This document shows positions 6,005 through 6,261 of a DNA stretch of 6,261 nucleotides, in pieces. Under the pieces are notes generated by a model. The model did no database searches, was not told the DNA's origin, and saw nothing but the letters and a program-made list of their open reading frames with translations. Both the position numbers and the translations under genes were made by a program. The stretch is from Clostridia bacterium (GTDB lineage Bacteria > Bacillota > Clostridia > Oscillospirales > CAG-272), in assembly GCA_900767415.1 (NCBI GenBank), contig CAAFYZ010000032.1, positions 1-6,261 of the forward strand, in the 5' to 3' direction. Positions within the stretch are counted from its first letter, which is position 1. Each line of letters begins with the position of its first letter.

Positions 6005-6261
6005 AGAAATACAAGTGCCTTGTGCTGGATCACGACGATACCGTCGTCAACAGTACGTCCACCATTCATTACCCCTGCTTTGTCGAATTTCTGAAACAAA
6101 AAAAGCCGCAGATTGCCGACCGCTATACGTTGGAAGACTACTTTCGCAAGAATTTCGACCCCGGCGTCACCGAGTTTTTCTGCGGCGAGGTCGGGCTTTC
6201 CCCCACGGAATTCAAGGAAGAAGAGGCGTTCTGGACGCAGTATGTCAAGACGCACGTCCCC
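6001..6261 (+). CDS. HAD-superfamily phosphohydrolase, N-terminal part (3' end cut off by window)
   Basis: 87 codons are visible and the frame is open at the right edge. The N-terminus MKKYKCLVLDHDDTVVNST carries HAD motif I, a DxDxT as D10-H-D12-D13-T14 after a hydrophobic strand. D10 would be the nucleophile and D12 the general acid/base. The following residues (~20-87: helical, aromatic-rich, with YFRKNFDPGVTEFF) fit the start of an alpha-helical C1 cap, as in phosphoglycolate-phosphatase/beta-phosphoglucomutase-like enzymes. Motifs II to IV lie beyond the window, so the substrate cannot be assigned. The start is well supported by the GGAG 5 nt upstream and the 4-nt ATGA overlap with the LRR gene. 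The two are very likely co-transcribed and translationally coupled. Confidence 0.8.
   Translation, partial: MKKYKCLVLDHDDTVVNSTSTIHYPCFVEFLKQKKPQIADRYTLEDYFRKNFDPGVTEFFCGEVGLSPTEFKEEEAFWTQYVKTHVP

Overview
This window most likely comes from a GC-rich member of the Firmicutes (Bacillota), probably an uncultured gut-type clostridium. The evidence is a textbook tRNA-Val T-box riboswitch in front of valS, a rhodanese-less ThiI of the Bacillus/Clostridium type, Shine-Dalgarno sites before several genes, a BspA-type leucine-rich-repeat protein, and a heparinase II/III-like protein. All genes lie on the + strand and share a strong preference for G or C at the third codon position. The lineage call is an inference; no rRNA or other phylogenetic marker gene was compared.

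Layout. (1) 1-866: the 3' end of a gene whose product resembles the C-terminal beta domain of heparinase II/III-family proteins, followed by a helical tail. (2) 912-2105: thiI, the tRNA 4-thiouridine / thiamine-thiazole sulfurtransferase. (3) 2106-2436: a dense regulatory region. It holds a hairpin that probably ends thiI transcription, and a perfect-consensus promoter (TTGACA, 17 bp, extended TGC-TATAAT) whose -35 element lies inside that hairpin. A full T-box leader follows, with a GUC (valine) specifier, the UGGU bulge, an antiterminator and a competing intrinsic terminator. (4) 2437-5064: valS, valyl-tRNA synthetase. (5) 5096-6004: a cytosolic-looking protein made of ten 23-residue BspA/LRR_5 repeats. 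(6) 6001 to the right edge: the start of a HAD-superfamily phosphohydrolase, overlapping the previous stop codon as ATGA.

How it works together. When tRNA-Val is uncharged, the T-box should favour the antiterminator and allow transcription of valS. No strong terminator separates valS from the LRR gene (31-nt gap), and the LRR and HAD genes overlap by 4 nt. The likely transcription unit is therefore T-box, valS, LRR, HAD, which would place two accessory genes under valine-tRNA control. thiI is upstream of this unit and probably separate from it.

I found no mobile element, CRISPR array, rRNA or tRNA gene, and no convincing novel defence or biosynthetic system. The most unusual points are the promoter built into the terminator and the LRR-HAD pair downstream of a T-box-controlled synthetase gene.
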